Part shown: in pieces, positions 46,701 through 60,011 of the stretch
Layout of the letters: each line of letters opens with the position of its first letter
Numbering within the stretch: the stretch's first letter is position 1
Made by a program: the position numbers and the translations under genes
The notes under the pieces: model-generated
What the model was told of the DNA's origin: nothing
Databases searched by the model: none
What the model saw: only the letters and a program-made list of their open reading frames with translations
Source: Paulownia fortunei
Taxonomy: Eukaryota > Streptophyta > Magnoliopsida > Lamiales > Paulowniaceae
Direction: 5' to 3'
DNA: 64,000 nucleotides
Assembly (NCBI GenBank): GCA_019321725.1
Contig: CM033115.1
Span: 4,412,673-4,476,672 of the forward strand

Positions 46701-47962
46701 AAAAAACAAATTAAATTATTAGAATTGACTCGAGATCGATTGTTAAAAAATCGTTTGAATTCGATTCATTAACTTAACAAACCAAACTTTAACACATTTT
46801 TTTATTCGATAAAATTTGAAATTCACCTCGAGCTGGAGCTCGATTAGTAAAAATATAAAAAGATACATGTAAAAAGATCAAATTATTTGAACTTGATTCA
46901 TGTTCGACTCGATTAAAGCTTGTTCAAACTCGATTTAATCAACAATCAAACTAAATTTAAACATAACTTTTAAAACTCGATAAAAATTCAAATAAATTTG
47001 AACAATAATATATTTGTCTTAACTCTATTTATTTACACCCTACTTCTGTGCCAAATATTATAAGAATTAGCAACTTTATAATCCAAATATTATATTTTAT
47101 TTATATCTTATACGCCCATATCTCAATGTCCACCACCAAAACATTGTTGCAACATTCAGGCCAACACGAACAAAATTTAAGAAAGTAGTAAGTTTTGAAA
47201 ACTTGTCAAGTGGTTGATTTTGTTATATTGAAAATGATATACATTTTATCTGTAAAGAATATAAAGTATTGAAAAAAAAAATTGAAAACATTTTTAGTGT
47301 ATAAGCTAAAATAGTTGTCATGTCATTCTTGTGAAATATAGCAAAGTGAAATAGGTTTTTCTTCTTATGTCAGAATATAAGCAGAATTTACTCAAATTAA
47401 GAGCATATTTGTTTGAATCTATAATAATTTAAAAATATTTTATATTCCATAAAACATTTGAAAGATCATAAATTGTTTCAAATTATTTTTAAAAAGTATA
47501 AGATATGAGTGAATAAACTTCGAAAATAAGATGGCTAAGCTCCTTAAAAAAACCTTATTTTTTAAATTCTTAGTAATATATTTAGTTAGAATATATTAAT
47601 TATAAAATTATTGCTACTAATATCTTATAAGCTCAATAATTTTATTTTATTCAAACACTTCAAACGTTTATTTATTTTTAAATATGATCTAATAATTTAT
47701 AAGTCCAAAAATATCTTATAAAATGTTAAAGAACTTATAAGTTGTTGCACAATATTTGACAACAATTTTAAGAGATTAATTTATAAAATTTAAAATAAGA
47801 TGTTAAAATTCTATAAGTTCATTATAAAAAGTAAGAAAACTCTAACATATTTTTAGACCTTGACATATTTTTTTAGTTTAATTATATAAATAACAAAATT
47901 ATTATTATTATTATTCTTTAAATATTTTATTCAAACACTTCAAGAATTTGTAAAGTAAAATT
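43750..47962. repeat. Tandem segmental duplication, copies of about 1.76 and 2.45 kb
   Basis: Copy 1 (about 43750-45510) and copy 2 (about 45511-47962) are head to tail. Landmarks such as TTTCCTAAGTCAAATGAAAG are offset by exactly 1750 bp (43901 and 45651). Later landmarks such as CCATAAAACATTTGAAAG are offset by about 2464 bp, so copy 2 has extra DNA at about 46255-46640 and 47040-47300, or copy 1 lost it. Both copies contain a CTCGATT-type repeat and end in AACAAGAATTTGTAAAG-like or CAAGAATTTGTAAAG text. Neither contains a recognisable gene. Identity is high in the first 600 bp. Confidence 0.88.
44540..44860. repeat. Dispersed CTCGATT-type repeat, one of at least four copies
   Basis: A family with the phrases 'TTCGATAAGATTTGAAA', 'CGAGCTGGAGCTCGATTAG' and 'GACTCGATTAAA' followed by AATTTTTAAAATTTAATAAA occurs here and at about 31170-31420, 41640-41950 and 46700-47030. 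The 44540 and 46700 copies are partners within the segmental duplication; the other two are independent. It is noncoding, with no visible terminal repeats, so the class is unknown. Confidence 0.6.
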
Positions 47963-50900
47963 GTCACGTTCTGCTTCCACAAAGTGGAACCACACGAAAA
48001 TCATGACATAACGAACTCCATTAGCAACTATTTCCAACTCGTCCTAATTTTGTAAAATTAGGTAACTGAAGTTGCAAAATAAATTCATTCATCATTGTTT
48101 ATACTTATAAATGAGCCCAAATTTTCTCCCACAATCTATATGAATTGTATATCACAAAGCTAAAATATTTTATAAGCTCAAAAAATATATTATTATAAAA
48201 TATAAGAGTTTACAAGATTTTTCAAATAAACTTAGAAGAACAAGAACATTTCAAATTATTGGCCACTACAAAAGACTCATTTTTTTCTTATAATTAAAGA
48301 ATTTTCAACATTTCATTTTAGGAATGCACATAAATACTTGAAAGCAACAAGTATCAAATTGTTATTCAATCTCAACATAATTAGGGCTATGAGTGGGTCA
48401 TTATGTTAGCAAGAACTTATTAATGATTCTATCTAATTTGTGGCTAAGGGAGATTAATAATATATTCATACTTGTGGCAACATGGGGAAGCACTTACAAA
48501 AATGAGAAAACAAAAGCTACCAAAAAATTGAAAAATAACTAGTAATTTGGTGAAGAATTTAATTCTTTGCCTAAAAAGAATATTTGTTAATATGACAGAA
48601 AATGGTTCGGGGAAGCTCTTATTTATAGAAAAAAATTGTGCTCATCAATTTAATGTTACACTTCAAATTTTAAGCGGATCAAATATAATTTATCAGAAAG
48701 ATCTCACATAATTTCCCAATTTATTTTAATGTAATCAAGTGGTGTGGAAAATGATAAACCAACTTTATCTTCATATTTCACACTTTTATGATGTTGAAAA
48801 TAACAAAAACAAAAAATATTATCATTTTTCTCAATTTTTATTATATATCCTTAACTCAATTAATCAATGCACATTTTCTTTTTCACACAATGAAAATATT
48901 TACAATTTTATTAAATTAAAAAATAAAGAATGTTAAAAAATGAAACCGAAAGGGCCCACTTTTGTGTTTTCATTTTTTAAAACCATTTTTTTCTATCTTT
49001 TGGGATATGTTGCAGAGAGAATAATTGCCTAGAGAACTTGCCATGACATGTTGACACCCATATTTCAAATTAAAATAAGTATGATTACAAGAATAAGACA
49101 ATATATGAAAGAAAAACTATTGATTGTAAATAATTAATGGGTAAAAAATATATTGGCACCCAAATTTCACTAATCACTTTGGTACATGCATCATTTACAA
49201 ATGAACTAATTAGTAACGAATGTTACAACAATTGTTGATACCTCTTGAATGATTTCCATCTATTTTTGTGTTATATTTTAATACTCCTAGTTAGTATTAT
49301 AACAACTAAAAATTCAAAATTTGTACATATTTTATATTGATTTTTTTTTTATATTTTTCAAATCTTGCGAATAAATTTTGATATCTTTATGCTTCTACGA
49401 TAAATTTAACCCACACAATATCATTACTTAATTGAGTCACTAACACATATTTTTGTAATTTTCTTATGAAAAATCTTGCAAAATTGTTTTAGATAGTTGA
49501 ATTCCTTAGCTTTTTACTGAGTTTTACATGTGCTTCAATAAAATTTTCAAAAATATATTTATGTTTAATTTGAAAATATTTACAGTATAATATTACTCTT
49601 CAGTTTTTAGTTTCATTCAGAATTGAAGAAAATTCGAGAATTAGTAGATGCATTAACAAAAAAAATTGTTCCATGGCAAATTATAAATGAAATATTTAGA
49701 CTTTTGTCATCTTATATAAAAATCGAGTTTTGTGCAAAAAAAATTAAATTATTTCATTAGTATCCTATAGAAGTGGAATATCATAAAAAAAATAGTAGTT
49801 TCCATAATAATATATTAATAGGGATGTAGCAGTTTTCACGTAAAAATATAATGTAGAAACAAATGGAATCATCCAAGATGTTATTTTGACAATCGTAGTA
49901 AAATTTGAGTAACAATAAAGTTATTTATAAACACTAAAGTTATATTATTGACAAACCTCATATATCAATATAATTTTGTACCCAATAATTAATGATTTTT
50001 TTATTTATTTTGTATCAATCTTTTTTACATTATTGTATAAACAACTCACATATTGCGTTCTCTAAATTGTTCAAATGATGCATATATGGAAAGTTGTAAT
50101 TAAATCTTTTCGATACTTAATTATTTGTATTTCCATTTTACTTAATAATATGCGACATCTATCTCAAACCCAGGCATGTAATTGTATTATTACAAGAAAA
50201 TTTTCATGTAAGCTATATACAATAAATCGAAATATTGAGGCTATCCAAGTAAGCGTCATATGTGTATGTTCGTGGATAGCATTATAAAATTCAATATTGC
50301 CATCTAAGAAATGAGTTTTTTTGTATTTTAATAATTTCACTAACAAAAGTTATCCATACGCTTATCGAAAAATAGTTCAAAATTTATTGAATAATGTAGT
50401 TGGAAATAAAATTCAACTTCAGTAGATATTATATATTTATCTTTGAATTAGTTATAATCTTATTACAATTGAGGTTTTAATAATTCTCTATAAACATCTG
50501 TATTATTTGCATTACGGAATGTTATGATTTAATTATGTCTATTAATCTGATGTTATCTACTAAAGTTAAAAGATAAAATTGTTACATTTGAAGTTTTAAA
50601 ACTTCAAAAAATCAAATTTAATCTTTATTATTTTCATAAAAGAAAATATTAATTTTGTAACCTTCATGTTAATTTTCTAACACCTCAACAAAAAAACTAT
50701 TATTTTGAATTTAATTTTTTGATGTTACATGTTTAATCTTAACACTATAAATAGGTGTCCTAACGGTTTAGGGAAAAACACACATTTATCATCTTTCAAT
50801 AGTATTTTAGTAACGTGATAAGATCTTATTGACTAATTTTTTCGTTGTCATGCTCACACTAGAAGATACCGCCAGTGGTCTTTTTGAGTTTTATCTTGGA

Positions 50901-51411
50901 GTGATAGTAAGCCGTCAGTAGTTGCACGGTGGGAAAGCCATCATAAATTTAGGATATTGTCAAATGATGTGACTCTTACAAATCAACTGTTTTATTTTTA
51001 AAAATTTATATGCTTTCAGAATTATTACAAATTATATACATTTTTGTGATTTTATTTGCATCAAAGTATTTTTTTTTATTTGCATGGAAATTATATTTTT
51101 TACATCATAAGAAAATAAATAAATAAAAAATTCTCAACAAAAGTTTGTTACTTGTTCTTATTTTAGAATGTATTAGTTAATTGTATACGAGTTGCATAAA
51201 GGTGCATAATTTAATCTTCTTCGGATTCATTTAAGTTTACTCACTGTGATTAAATTTGTTTGAACGACCAATGCTTTTAAAACCAATAATTTTTATGGTT
51301 TAAAAAATGTTTTCATATAATTTCGTAGGAATAATTTCAACTTTCAAGTGCAAATGTCAAGTGCAAACTGTTAGGAAATTGATCGTGGATGTAAGAATTT
51401 TAACTATTAAT
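47963..51411. other. AT-rich intergenic region, nothing recognised
   Basis: About 3.4 kb without gene, RNA gene or clear element boundaries. Short open frames such as 48739-48936 and 50075-50287 have no family motifs and show the low-complexity composition expected of random AT-rich DNA. Confidence 0.5.
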
Positions 51412-51413
51412 TA

Positions 51414-52257
51414 CAGTAAAACCTCATAAATCAACCGTTTGATAAATTAACATTGCTTAAATAATAAAAAATTCAGTCCTAACTTGAGCCAATGTACGAA
51501 ATTAATTTTTTTGCTAAATATATAAAATAATTTTTTTTTAAATCCTTTAGGGCCCAATGAAAATTTAAATTAATAGTTGGAATATATATATATATATGTA
51601 ATTCTTAATAATATAGAGGTTTTTTCTTGATAATTTCTATTTTCTCAATTAAACTGTTTTACAAAATAACAAGTATTTTAATATTTTCATGAATTTTATT
51701 CCTTCAAATCAACTGATTTTAAAAAAGTTGAAGCTCTGGCTCTTAGTTTTCCATAGCATCAAGAATCGCATCATTCCGATATTTGTAACAAATTTATGAC
51801 CAAAATATTAGTGGAAAGACGAAGAAAAATGAAAAACATCGTATGTTAGGAAAACTATTTAGTTATTTCCTTTTATGTGGATTTTTTGCTTCTAATTTGG
51901 AAGAATCTTTTCAATTAATGACCTAAAATTACATAAAGAAATACATAAATTATTAGAAATAACATTTATGACATAATTATGTAAAATTGCCACATTAAAT
52001 CTCTAATTTCACAAGTGTCATTGAAATATTATTTTTTTACCACAAATCATTATCTTTTTTATTTATAACTCATACATGAATTTTGGTAAAAAGAAAAAGT
52101 ACATGTACAAAAGTAATTAAAACATAAAAAAATTAATAAAATAATAAATTATTTATTTATGATAATAATAAATTATTTATTTATTGATAAATAAATAAAC
52201 TCTTTAAAATAATATTTTTTTAGTCCCAAACAATATTTATTTATAGAGGTTTTACTA
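51414..52257. mobile_element. Mariner-like non-autonomous element with TA target site
   Basis: The left end CAGTAAAACCTCATAAAT and the right end (reverse complement TAGTAAAACCTCTATAAAT) form an imperfect terminal inverted repeat of about 18 bp. Each end is bordered by TA (51412-51413 and 52258-52259). A related AGAGGTTTTTTCTTGATAA block occurs inside near 51614. Size is 844 bp. I see no intact transposase. A TA target site and this TIR type fit Tc1/mariner-like plant elements; the class assignment is inference. Confidence 0.65.
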
Positions 52258-52654
52258 TATGTGTTTTTTATTTTCCATTTTTTCCCTTTTCAATTTAAAA
52301 TTTTCACTATCCAAACCTAATTAATATTTTCTAAATCACGGATAAACTTGCATAAATGAATTGTTCTTAACCTACTTAAGTATTTGCAGTTTTTTTTCTT
52401 CAATATCATGGTGACTTTAATTTTTTCAACTGCAGGTAATTATGGATGAAAAACATCTCAAACAAAGGCATCAAGTGAAGAGATGGAAAGATATTTCACA
52501 ATATTATTATAGCAAATGGAGATCTCCTCTGGCCACAGCTTAGCCCCGAACGAGGTTGTTCCTCGATCAGGCACAATACCCTGGGCTAAGGGCACAATTA
52601 ACCCCAAGTGTGGCCGCTCCTCTCTTTTGCACAACTTAGACACATCACCCAGCC

Positions 52655-52870
52655 AACTTCACAGGTGAAGTGATGTCTTGCTCGAACAACACTGTGGACG
52701 AAACGATGTCTAGTCCGGACAAATTTCATGGGGTAAAGTGATATACCTGTCCAAATAAACTTCATGGGTGAAGCAAGATTTCACCAGGATGAACTTCATG
52801 GTCGAAGCGAGATCTTACCAAGATAAACTTCACGGACGAAGCATTACCTCACTTGGACATACTTCACAAT
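52655..52870. repeat. Minisatellite, about six 34-bp units with internal palindrome
   Basis: Units such as AAACTTCATGGGTGAAGC followed by AAGATTTCACCAGGAT repeat every 33-35 bp with divergence. Most units contain the small inverted repeat CTTCA-TGG-TGAAG. The array lies inside the GC-richer island. Confidence 0.75.
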
Positions 52871-53159
52871 CACAAACATAATTTCGGCTAGCAAGTTGAG
52901 GCAAAACTGAGTGTCACCTCAAGTAAATTCTCTCGCAATAAACTGTAAACGCTAAGCATCCACTCAAAAACAGGCTCACTTGTCACCTCCTTATCTTGAC
53001 GCAAGTGAAACCAAGCATAAGATAGCAAAGTATCGATATGTCGACGGAGGTTGGCACCCATCTATCGGCTCATTGAGATAAAGAGCTAGACTTCTATTTA
53101 TCAGGTCGAGCCATGCCGACATGGCTCGACCTAAACTTCCACATTATACCAAAATAATG

Positions 53160-53370
53160 ATGTCCAAGTCAAGCCACTAGCTTGACCCAATCGACGTCCT
53201 TGTCGAGCCAAAGGCTTGACCTGAATAGCCACCCAATAATTATGTAGAGTAGTTGGTTCGACCTAGGACATCTGACGTCCAAGCCGAGCCAAAGGCTTGA
53301 CCTAAATGGCCACACAACAACTAGATCGAGTTGTTGGCTCGACTTGGGACGTTCGATGTCCTGGACGAGC
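53160..53370. repeat. Degenerate repeat, about 81-bp period, GTCGAGCC/GGCTTGAC motif
   Basis: GAGCCAAAGGCTTGACCT recurs at 53205 and 53286, and a related degenerate form occurs at about 53170. Each is followed by GGCCAC or AGCCAC, AACTA or AATTA, GTTGG and a CGAC...GG GAC sequence. GGCT..AGCC words make each unit partly palindromic. Further similar words continue to about 53460 with less regular spacing. Confidence 0.7.
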
Positions 53371-54260
53371 ACTCAACTTGGAAACTCGACTGTTAGTCAG
53401 TCAATGGCTTAATCTAGGTTAGCATGCATTAGTTAGCTCGAGCCATGGGCTCAGCCTAGCGAGGCTGTTCCTTAACTGATGTAATAGCCCGATTCAGTCA
53501 CCGTCTCACCTATCACCACTCCAAACCCTAAAATCATAAATTATGAAAAATTACAAATAGGTCCCCAAAGTATTGAAAATTATAAATTAGCACACTTTTC
53601 ACCCTAGAAAATCTAGTGTTGACCTCCAAAATAATGGAATTTGACTAAAATAACATCAGACTTTGGGATAATTATGGAGTATCGCTCACTTAAAAAAATG
53701 GTATTTTCATTTGAAGACAAACACTATTGACTTTTTGATCAAACTAGGCCTTATGTCAAAAAATTCTAATGTGATTTATATCGTTAAACTTTTATACTTC
53801 ACACAACTATAGGCTAAGTCCGACTAATTGATGATTTACTCTCGACTAACCTTCCATACACAAAGTTTATCCAAGAGTGCGGAATTGTATGATAGATCTA
53901 ATAATAAACTAAAATTATTTATCTAAAAAGGTCTATCCAATAGGCCGAAGCTCAATGATTTGAAAGGTCTATCAGTATATGCATAGTACCACATACAACA
54001 TCACTCATATTTTAGCACCTATAAATATCCCCTACACACTCAATTGAAGGTACATTCAATTTATTATAAATTTTATTGCTTCTAGCTAACTCTCGAATTA
54101 TTTCCTTACTCGAAGTTTAACTTGACCATTGAAGGGTTGTTGTCGTGGTAATGCTGCTAATAGTTTATTTATATCATAAGCAGAAACTCCTCAAGCAATC
54201 AATCACGTGAGAGGAGTTGACCTTCGACGACTTGTAACACTTCATCACACACCAACTATT

Positions 54261-57200
54261 AAAAAGGGGTTTTGTTATGTTATTTTGTTCATATTATTTA
54301 TAATCTTTGTTAATTAAAACTTGTATTACAAACGTATAGTACACATACGTATTAAAAATTAAATTTTATTTTCGTACATATTCTGAATTATCAGGTAATA
54401 CTTCATACTTTTGAAGTGAAACATTTAGTACACATATTATACATTTGTATAATACTTGACGAATAATACTTCATTGTACTAAATATTTATAATACTTAAA
54501 CATAATCTAAAAATTATTTATAAGTATTAATAGAATATCACATAATAAAAAAATAATAATCCTAATAATTTATGAATATACTATTTGTTATTAAGTAGTA
54601 TTTTTAAATTATGTCATAATTATAAATTAAATAATATAAAAATACTTATAAATTAATTTTTGCATAATTTAAAAATATGTACAAATACAATTCATATAAA
54701 ATGATATCAAAATAAGGTTTATTTTTGCTCTCGAATAATTTTTTTACATTCATATTTTACCCGTTCATTTACGAATCTATATATTAACCATTTCCGTATG
54801 TTTTACCAATTATTTCATTATAATTTTTAATAAAAATTTATAATATATTCATTAGTATTAAACGCTGAATTTTTCTCATGTATTTAAGTAACTAGGTGTC
54901 TAGTCTATGAACTATAACAAAAATAAAATTATTAATTATAAATTTCTAATCATCAAATTACATTTATGTCAAACGAAGGGGACCATATGGTCAAACAAAA
55001 TTCAGGGGGTGCGTCCACATATGTTGTCCATTCATTTCTTGTTTCCATTTAGATGCAAGTAACCATCCTTTTCAATGAAATTATACTCTACACGCTACTC
55101 TTCTCAACCTTTTTATTATAGACAAATAGCTCTTATTTTGTGCCATAACACATAATTATAAGATAATTTCATAAAAAAACACATTACTACGGTACTAAGT
55201 AAAAACTAGATTATTTATATCAATTTAAAGTTATAGTTACCAACTACTTTTACGTCAGTAAATCTTGAATTCTTTTAAATAAAGTAATAGTAAATACTAG
55301 ACATTTAATATAACCACCATTGGGTGCATGATCCTATTTTTTAAAATGATAATTTTATTCCCAAATAATCATTCTTACTTAATATATTAATGTGAGACAA
55401 CTAACTTATAACTATCACTTTTTAAGTTAAAAGAGCAAAGGCACTCAAAATTTTCCGTGTTATTTTTTAAATTGGTAAATTAAAATTCAATGAATACTTT
55501 CATCCCAAAATTTATCACTCATATTTTCTATTTAAAATATTTCGATCTATTTTATGAAATAGATTTTTCTCAGTAAATACACTCACACTTCAAGTTATGA
55601 TGCAAGAACAATAATATTGTTGTGATAGGAAATTGGGCATTCACGTCGATATTGAAATAAGGAGATGACGTGCATATAAATTTAAGGCACACATCAACTT
55701 GTTAGAGGTCTTTTAAAATCGTGAGTTGTAAAATTTGAATACGCCTCAACCATTAAAGTGAACAATATCTGACAGGACGCTTTCGATCCAAACCACATTA
55801 AATATTTATATATATAAAATTTTTATCTTTTCAACTCTAATATAAATATTCGTATGGCTAAAAATGCACATATAAATATGAGATGGAGGGAATATATGGG
55901 TGTGCATTAAAATGAAGGAGTAGGATGTGAAATTCAAATCTGAGTATTAGACTTTCTATTAATTCACTATAATTAATTTTTCATAAATGGATTGATAATT
56001 AAATTGAACTTGCTGTCGGTTGATTCAATTAATTGAATTAGTTCAATCAATGTTAAATTAGTATAATAAAAATTAATTATATTTTTTTATTATATTATAT
56101 AAAACTGTAACGTAATAAACTATTTATTATTTACAAAATAAAAAAATAAATAATCAACTACAAAATAAATTTAACAAAGTTCAAAATTTAAATAATTACA
56201 TATATATAACTAAATATTAAATTTATTTTTTTTTAAAAACTCAAAAATAAAACAAAAAAATAAAATTTTTGACTCAATTTTTTAATTGATCATTTAATCA
56301 TTGAATTTTTAATTTTTTACATATCGAATTCACTCTCACTTTAAAATTGAATCGATCCAATTCAATCTTTTTAAAACATTGACTATCATTGAAAATAACA
56401 ATGTGAATAATAAAAATATATGATTTCTATAATTTAATTCACAGTAAAAATAGTGAACCCAAGTAGGATGTGGCGTACACCCAAAATTGTAGGAAATTAT
56501 CCACGAATGTGGCACACAAATCAAGACTTATGCACCGCCACATTGTCCACGCTCATTCAAGCGCGTTTTGTATACTTTCTTTTATTTCTTCTAAAGCGAG
56601 TGCTCTGATTTTATTTTTTTAAGCAAATGCTAATAATTGACTAATCTAAAACGTAAAGTTAAATAGGGGAAATTTTAATTTGGATCCTATTTAATTGTAT
56701 CAAAGTCAATCCAAGTCACAAAGAAAATAAATGAATCTAATAAAATTAGGTATAATAATAAGACGAATTTAAATTTGAATTTATTTTATTTTGAACGAAT
56801 TCTTAAAATTACAAGTAGGACTAGATCGAGTTTTTATTTTTTATTTTAATTTTACATTAGAATCGAAAAGTATAAATTTAATATATTTTTATATTATTGC
56901 CCTTAATAGTGTTATTGAAACTTGAAAATTAGTAGTATTGTATCATTAATTTAATTAAGTTGATATTTTTTGAAAAAGAATTTTTATTTTAAAAATAGAG
57001 TTTATTTTGAGACATCCTATATAAATTCTGAGAGCAATAAATTTGGAACAGATAGAATATTTTCTAATAAGTACTACTCTCTATCTCTTAAATTTATCAC
57101 ATTCTTTTTTTTTATTTATTAAAATATAATTTTTTTTCAAAATTATTATCTCAATTAAAATAATAATATAACATATAAATTTTTAATTATTTTATTTAAA

Positions 57201-59830
57201 TAATAATAATATAAAGATACACAAAATTTGCCATTTTTTTAACATTTATTCAACTCTGTGACCGATTAAATTGGACCAAATTTTTTTAATTGACGGGTAC
57301 AAATGTATATTTATGAATACAGCAAGTAGAGGCACGCGCCAAGGCTGAGCCTGAGCCAATCTCCCCCCACTTCCTTTGATTCTTGCGTAAGAGTACTACA
57401 ATCGTCACAAAATATCAGGCACCGTCGAGCTTATCCAATTCCCACGTTTGATCAAGCATATTAAGAAAAAACCTTATCTAAATTTAAAACATTATTATTA
57501 TTATTATTATTATTGTTATATTTACCATCAATTTCAAAGCCAGATAGAGAATCAGAGCCATTCTAATTTGAAAATCTGATTGTACATGATGAGTTTTTTT
57601 TTTCGTTTATATATACATATATATAATGTGCCATTGTTTAAATAAGAATATTTTTAAAAACTTATTATTTTATAAACTATATTGTTATTTGTCGATTTGT
57701 TAAAAGGTAGAAGCATTATAAAGAAATATAAACACCTTTCTAAATTTTGAAGAAACTATATTTCTTTTCAAATTTATTGTTATTATTTTTTTCTGCCATT
57801 TCAAAATAATTTTTTATTTCTATTTTTAAATTTTTTTTATCTCAATTAAAATAACATAAAGTGCTACTAGTTCTCGACTATTTTTATGTACCATAAAATA
57901 ATATATACCAATTTTCAATTTTTTTTTTTTTGAACTGTCGTGAAAAATCATGTCTAGAGTTAAAAAAAAAAAAAAAAAAACAATTTTATAGGAGGGAGGT
58001 ATTATCTTGTTATTATTTACTTTCTCAGTCCCTCTTATCTCAAATATTCTTTTTTTCTTTTTAATGTTTTAAAATAATTTTTTTATTTTTAAAATATTTC
58101 ATTTTTAGAAATTTATCTAAGTAATATTATAACACAACTTTCCACCACTATTTCCAAAGCAATGTAACTCAAAACTTGTGATGAATCAAAGGAAAATCTT
58201 AATTTTAGGACCAAGGTAGAATTTATATTCATGGGCAAAAATTGAGGTTATTTGCATTAATCTCCTATTTCCATGAGGTTTAGAGTTTTGGCATCTATCT
58301 TTTTTAGGGTTTGAAATTAAAAGATTCCAAAAGAAAAAGAACTTGTTTTGAAAAGTTGAAAAACCCCTAGCCTAACATAGGAAAATAATCAATCATTTTC
58401 AAAAAAGTTAGTCTAGAGCTATTTTTAAATTAAAAATATAAGAAAAAAGAAATCACAATTTAAATTTTGAAACTCTCTCAAATTATACACATCTTAATTT
58501 AACACATGATAAAGTATTATATAGTTTTAAAAAAGATATGAGAGGCCATCATTTTAATTTAAGGCTATTTTCAATAATATAAAAAATAATAATTAACTTT
58601 TATGAGAATTGCATTTTAAATATTTAAGTTTTTAAATGAATATATGAAATAAAAGCAAGGTCAAATCAAATTTTATACACTTCAATTACTAAAGAGAATT
58701 TCATACTAATTGAAAATTTTTGGTTTTTATAATGCATAAATTTTAAAAATAAGTAAAAGATCACAATTAAAATGTAAGTCATACTTACTAAAACTAAGAA
58801 GAGTACAATTAATTTCTTTATGTGAAAAAATAAGTACATAAGTTTGGGAAAACATTAAACACGGTCGTTTTTTAAATACACAATTTTGAGAGAAAAAAAA
58901 ATATGACACTAAATTTTAAATTGGGTAATGTTATAAAAATTAATTTATGAAAAATAAAGCATTTGAAAATAACTTCTTTTAATTTTTTTAATATAGGATT
59001 TGCAATATTATTAAAGATTTTGTAACTAAATTTAAGTCTCTTATTTCAGATTGAAAATCATGCATTTGAGAATTTGTAAACGTATAAATACTTTTTATGT
59101 ATAAAAACTAATATGTAATACAATTTATGTAATTGAAAAGACCTTAACATGTAAAATTTGTTATCATTCATTATTTTTTTAGTTTCACCCTACTCTTTTA
59201 TGTTACTAGAAATACAATAAATTTATAATTTGATATAACTCATCAATTTATTTTTTTTCTGAAGGCTTTTTTTTTTTTCTTAATCAGATGGGTCTTTTGA
59301 TCTTTAATATAATATATTAAATACTTTAACCAAATATTACTAAAGGTTAAGATTTTTGACAAAAGAAATTACACACTGTGATTTGCTTTCGCCCCAATTA
59401 TTTTTCTTTGAATATAAAAATGTGTTTACTATTTGTATTTTTTTTAGAATAGTATTCTTATTAGTTTAGAATACTAATAATTCATCACAATATTTAAATA
59501 AACATATAAAATACTATATGTGAAGTAACTAAAATAAAATAATATTAACATGATATTTATTATTGAAAATATATTTCATTAATTATAATAAAATGTTTAT
59601 AAAATATATACAATTGATGTCTCTCAAAATACGTTATATATTTTTTCAATAAAAATATTAAATACATTTTCATTCAACCTTATTATCAAGTATATATTAT
59701 TCTAAAATATTTTCTAATTATCGACTAGAAATAACACCAAACATTGCTTTCATTTCCAAAGACTTTCTTTTTTCTTTAAAGGCTTGCTTTTCTTAATAAT
59801 ACGGGTACTTTGATAGATACAGACGTAATT
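54261..59830. other. Gene-poor AT-rich region
   Basis: No gene is recognised. About 55980-56380 is an inverted, diverged copy of the repeat at 43430-43800 (shared GATCGATTCAATT, ATATAATATAATAAAAA and TAAATTTAATATTTAG-like blocks). An (ATT)n microsatellite lies at 57491-57514. Long A or T runs occur near 57925 and 57963. The last few hundred bases hold the thiolase gene's distal promoter. Confidence 0.5.
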
Positions 59831-59834
59831 TATA

Positions 59835-59870
<36 letters not shown>

Positions 59871-59878
59871 TGTGTGTG
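59831..59878. repeat. (TA)n(TGTA)n microsatellite in the thiolase promoter/5'-UTR
   Basis: A TA run passes into about eight TATG repeats and a short TGTGTG tail, ending 133 bp upstream of the thiolase start codon. The TATATA part could double as a TATA box. It produces an artefactual MYVCMYVCMYVC open frame on the plus strand that is not a gene. Confidence 0.85.
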
Positions 59879-60011
59879 CCATTCAGCAGATAAATTCGTC
59901 ACACTTCCCAATACACATTGAAGAACTATATATTTACAAGCTTCCTCCGATCAGAGCTGATACAGTTGTTATTTTTCTGGTAATAATTTCTCAGAGAGAG
60001 AGAAGAAGAGG

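Larger units (their letters stand above)
52430..54260. mobile_element. GC-richer LTR-like island, possible solo LTR of a gypsy element
   Basis: Composition changes sharply from the AT-rich surroundings at about 52.43 kb. The left part holds two minisatellites (52655-52870 and 53160-53370). The right part has a promoter-like TATAAATATCCCCTACAC at about 54020 followed by a U5-like segment (CTAACTCTCGAATTATTTCC, CTTGACCATTGAAGGG) that ends near 54250. This order of tandem repeats, TATA box and U5 is what large plant Ty3/gypsy LTRs show. No internal domains, second LTR or target duplication were found, so exact ends are unknown. Confidence 0.45.
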
